Shown: one piece after another, positions 61,801-64,000 of the stretch
How positions within the stretch are numbered: position 1 is the first letter of the stretch
Layout: each line of letters starts with the position of its first letter
Origin: Pusillimonas noertemannii
Lineage (GTDB): Bacteria; Pseudomonadota; Gammaproteobacteria; Burkholderiales; Burkholderiaceae_B
Direction of reading: 5' to 3'
Assembly (NCBI RefSeq): GCF_003096595.1
Contig: NZ_QEKO01000002.1
Span: 249,064 to 313,063 of the forward strand
DNA length: 64,000 nucleotides
Made by a program: the position numbers and the translations under genes
Notes under the pieces: model-generated
The model's database searches: none
Told to the model about the DNA's origin: nothing
What the model saw: only the letters and a program-made list of their open reading frames with translations

Positions 61801-61838
61801 AAGTCTATTAACAAGAGACTTAGAACGCTCTTTAACAA
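61801..61838 (+). promoter_or_regulatory. Hairpin plus boxA-type antitermination leader
   Basis: A stem AAGTCT (61801-61806) / AGACTT (61816-61821) is followed by CGCTCTTTAACAA (61826-61838), which matches the boxA consensus (CGCTCTTTA) and the rRNA-operon boxA. The order hairpin then boxA is that of rRNA leaders; lambda nut sites have the reverse order. Confidence 0.6.
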
Positions 61839-61859
61839 CCCGCTCGATGAATCGCCGCG

Positions 61860-62201
61860 ATGCCCGCAAGGGAACGCGCGGCCTGCCCGACTACGTGGGG
61901 GCAGAAGCAAATCCCACGAAAAAACAGAGAACCGCGCAGGCTCGGTGTTCCGAGCGCTGTACTGCAAAGCGATCTGCCGATTTCAATTCCATCGAATTCG
62001 GGGGAATTGGAACGCCAATTGGAAAGCATGGCGGGTAATGCGTCAGCCACGAAGGGGCCAACCCTCACGGGCTGTTTGATCCGAGTCGTCGGGAATCTCA
62101 AACGGATGAAATATTCCGCCGAACCCGAAGAAAAGGGCCTGGCAACAGGCCGCTTTGGTAAGCGCCCGCAATGGGTGCTTACTGAAGCGCAGGCGCGCTA
62201 A
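61860..62201 (+). CDS. Small basic protein, start uncertain
   Basis: The frame gives 113 residues from ATG 61860. The convincing part begins near SGELERQLESMAGNASATKG, and ATG 62028 (GGAAAG upstream) would give 57 residues ending GKRPQWVLTEAQAR. The C-terminus resembles the wing of a small winged-helix regulator (LIRVVGNLKRMKYSAEPEEK). It is the first gene after the boxA leader. Confidence 0.45.
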   Translation: MPARERAACPTTWGQKQIPRKNREPRRLGVPSAVLQSDLPISIPSNSGELERQLESMAGNASATKGPTLTGCLIRVVGNLKRMKYSAEPEEKGLATGRFGKRPQWVLTEAQAR

Positions 62202-62227
62202 ACAACCAACTTTTACGTGAGAAAAAT

Positions 62228-62695
62228 ATGGCTGCTTTGATTGTTTTTGGACTTCTGGCCCTGGCCTGCATAGGCATAGCGCTGATTCGCATTTCCTCGG
62301 AAGGCGAGGCCGATGGGGTAAGCAAGTCACTCGGCATTGCCGCGCTGGCTCTTGCCATAGCGGCGGTTATTTCCTACCCCTATGTGAATGTCTGGCAACG
62401 CTCAATGAGCGGTCAGGCGCAAATGGCCGAGGCCGAAGCAAACAGGCAAATCAAGGTGCGCGAGGCGCAGGCCATCAAGGACTCCGCTCAACTGCTCGCA
62501 GACGCCGAGATTGCCCGCGCCCACGGTGTCGCCGAAGCCAACCGTATCGTTGCTGATGGCCTTGGCGGCCCGGAAGGCTACCTTCGCTACCTCTACATCG
62601 AGGGGCTGAAAGAGGCGCAACGCCAGGGCGCGCAGATTATCTACGTTCCCACCGAAGCCGGCTTGCCTATCCTTGAGGCGAGCCGCCTGAAATAG
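62228..62695 (+). CDS. SPFH/prohibitin-like membrane protein
   Basis: The protein has 155 residues. Two N-terminal membrane helices (about 2-20 and 35-53) are followed by an Ala/Glu-rich coiled segment (AEAEANRQIKVREAQAIKDS; LLADAEIARAHGVAEANRIV) and the end EGYLRYLYIEGLKEAQRQGA, IIYVPTEAGLPILEASR. The latter resembles the tail of SPFH/prohibitin proteins, but the SPFH core domain is absent. It likely sits in the inner membrane as an oligomer. Phage forms of this kind have no firm function. Confidence 0.68.
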   Translation: MAALIVFGLLALACIGIALIRISSEGEADGVSKSLGIAALALAIAAVISYPYVNVWQRSMSGQAQMAEAEANRQIKVREAQAIKDSAQLLADAEIARAHGVAEANRIVADGLGGPEGYLRYLYIEGLKEAQRQGAQIIYVPTEAGLPILEASRLK

Positions 62696-62754
62696 TCCAC
62701 CCACACGCCGCGCCCAGTGCGGCAATCGCCACCCCCAACCAAACAGGAAAAATC

Positions 62755-63471
62755 ATGGAAATCAAAATCAACCTCGATCTTTCGGCGGCAGTGTCCAATG
62801 CGCTGGCCCCTGAAAACCTCGCCCCGATCCTGAACAAGCACGTAACCGAGGCGATCACCAACGCCATACGCACCGCGACCGGCTACCGAAGCGAATTTTC
62901 GGAAGCGCTTGAAGCGCAATTTAAGGAGCACATGCCACACGGCCTGGGCCTGGATGACGTTGTGAAATTCCAGCACGTCCTGAATGAAGCGCTGAAAGGG
63001 GCAGTTCACGGCGCAAACTTCGAGACCGTGAACGCAGCCCTGGCCGAAGCCGCAAAATCGGCACTGCCCGAAGTTCCGGCCATGGTGAGCATGTCGGAAC
63101 TCTTGAAAATGGCGCGCGAAAGCCTGACCTATGAAGAGGGTGAGGCCTTCTACGCCCTGTACGAAGAATCCGACCACGGGTACCGCCACCTCTACTTGGA
63201 TAGAAACCCGAAGGTTGGCAGTGCCTCTTTCGGAATCTACACGCGCGAAAGCAACAAATACAGCGCCGACATAGCCCTGTCATTCAACAAAGAGGGTGAG
63301 GTGTACTCGCTCAAATTCCGGGATGGTCATGTGACCCCATCATCCAGGCCGACCGTTATTTCGCGATTCGATTCAATTCTCATGGCTATGTATGTTGGCC
63401 GAACGCGATTGACGGTTGACATGGATGCCGACGAGGTTGAATACGCGGCACAGGAGAAATACGACGATTAA
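62755..63471 (+). CDS. Hypothetical phage protein
   Basis: The 238-residue protein has a good GGAAAA site upstream. A helical first half (HVTEAITNAIRTATGYRSEF; LGLDDVVKFQHVLNEALKGA) is followed by a beta-rich second half (GYRHLYLDRNPKVGSASFGI; YTRESNKYSADIALSFNKEG). No family is recognised. It is the last gene before the gene-free segment that continues to the window edge. Confidence 0.65.
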   Translation: MEIKINLDLSAAVSNALAPENLAPILNKHVTEAITNAIRTATGYRSEFSEALEAQFKEHMPHGLGLDDVVKFQHVLNEALKGAVHGANFETVNAALAEAAKSALPEVPAMVSMSELLKMARESLTYEEGEAFYALYEESDHGYRHLYLDRNPKVGSASFGIYTRESNKYSADIALSFNKEGEVYSLKFRDGHVTPSSRPTVISRFDSILMAMYVGRTRLTVDMDADEVEYAAQEKYDD

Positions 63472-64000
63472 GGGCAGTTCCCTAGCCGCCGGGGTCGAAA
63501 GATAGGGGCGGACGCAACAGCCGGCGGAGCGCGCTTCACTATCACCGGCAGCCAGAGAGTTACGGGCCTCTGATTTCCACCCGGCCCAACAATCCGTTTC
63601 GCGTGGGTGCCTCATGTGAGGGAAAGCCTGGGCATTCCGAGGGATTGGGTGCTTGATCTGGTGGGCAGCCTGGGAAGACGGGCAACACAATAACGCGAGC
63701 CTGAACGCGCACAGGCCCATGCCGGACATGGTTAAAGCCGAATCCCTTACGGCGGGCAGCCGAGGCCCATGCTTGAGCCTGTCTAACGTGTAATGACGAG
63801 CAAATACAGCAGGCCCTGCTTCGGCAGGGCCATCACATAGGCGGCGGCGTGGAAAGCTGGGTCGCTCCCTAGAGACACGCACGAACGCATGGGCCTGATA
63901 GAAAGAGGTCGGATGACAAGGGGCACGCCAAGGCCACGCCCCCGAAGCCCGAATACAACCATGTCTCTCGTATAGCTGGGGCAGCGCCCAGCCCGCCTAT
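63472..64000 (+). ncRNA. Gene-free, hairpin-rich segment: candidate large structured RNA
   Basis: No convincing coding frame fills these 529 bases. Pairings seen: GGCCCTGC (63812-63819) and GCAGGGCC (63824-63831) closing a TTCG tetraloop with no T run after it; CCGCCGG (63486-63492) with CCGGCGG (63521-63527); GCTGGG (63975-63980) with CCCAGC (63987-63992); and AGGCCCATGC twice (63713-63722 and 63763-63772), each able to pair with GCATGGGCCT (63887-63896). The two alternative partners suggest long-range or switching structure. It does not match tRNA, tmRNA, SRP or RNase P by eye. It may extend beyond the window. Strand + is assumed because it follows the + strand unit. Confidence 0.4.

Noticed and set aside
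63600-63700. RNase P RNA-like stretch (GAGGGAAAGCCTGGGC)
   Set aside because: It recalls the GAGGAAAGTCCGGGC core, but the other conserved P RNA segments are not found in the right places.
63812-63831. Rho-independent terminator at the UUCG hairpin
   Set aside because: The stem is strong, but the bases after it are ATCACATAGG with no T run, so it is better read as a structural hairpin.
1-64000. CRISPR array, insertion sequence or toxin-antitoxin pair
   Set aside because: No regularly spaced repeats, no transposase gene with terminal inverted repeats and no recognisable toxin partner were found; the YdaS-like gene fits a Cro role in an immunity region.

Overview
The window is most of one temperate, contractile-tailed phage (myovirus-type prophage), from its integrase at about 1.8 kb to beyond the right edge, plus the tip of a second integrated element at 1-1.55 kb. 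The host is probably a GC-rich betaproteobacterium of the Burkholderiales (Bordetella/Achromobacter-like). That is inferred from base composition, the tRNA-Leu fragment and a diversity-generating retroelement very like that of Bordetella phage BPP-1; no host housekeeping gene is present to prove it.

Layout: 1-1378 holds a P4-type integrase and the start of a downstream gene from a neighbouring element. At 1551-1606 lies the 3' half of a tRNA-Leu gene, read here as an attachment site shared by the two elements. The phage integrase and a small unknown gene follow on the + strand (1787-3406). From 58.4 kb down to 3.46 kb nearly everything is on the - strand and is transcribed right to left: immunity/early control (58.4-57.5 kb: Cro-like, CII-like), recombination, nuclease, methylase and antirepressor genes (57.5-53.5 kb), replication (53.5-51.9 kb), small early genes (51.9-50.1 kb), terminase (50.1-47.7 kb), head genes (47.7-41.3 kb), tail sheath, tail tube and assembly chaperone (41.3-36.2 kb), baseplate hub and spike (35.8-34.3 kb), a P1-like Dar/polyvalent-protein block (34.3-22.5 kb), a displaced portal gene (21.9-20.4 kb), tape measure and baseplate wedge (20.4-15 kb), tail-tip proteins (15-9.8 kb), the retroelement (12.4-8.06 kb), and a lysis cassette (7.4-4.6 kb). 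A second unit runs on the + strand from the CI-like repressor at 58.5 kb through a secreted LprI-like protein and a J-domain protein, followed by small genes, a strong promoter with a boxA element, an SPFH-like membrane protein and an unrecognised gene.

The clearest special system is the retroelement. The tail protein at 9828-12401 ends in a 121-bp variable repeat, followed by avd, a 121-bp template repeat and a reverse transcriptase, in the same order as in BPP-1. The two repeats differ at nine positions, all adenines in the template, which is the signature of adenine-specific mutagenic homing. A 6-bp hairpin with a GAAA loop lies 35 bp downstream of the variable repeat. The phage can therefore be expected to diversify its receptor-binding tail tip.

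Other points of note are: a gene-free, hairpin-rich segment from 63472 to the window end that may be a large structured RNA; a promoter-hairpin-boxA leader at 61.76-61.84 kb; a probable programmed frameshift in the tail chaperone genes; a P1-like set (DarA/DarB/Ref-type) in a non-P1 phage; and unusual substitutions in the catalytic boxes of the phage integrase.
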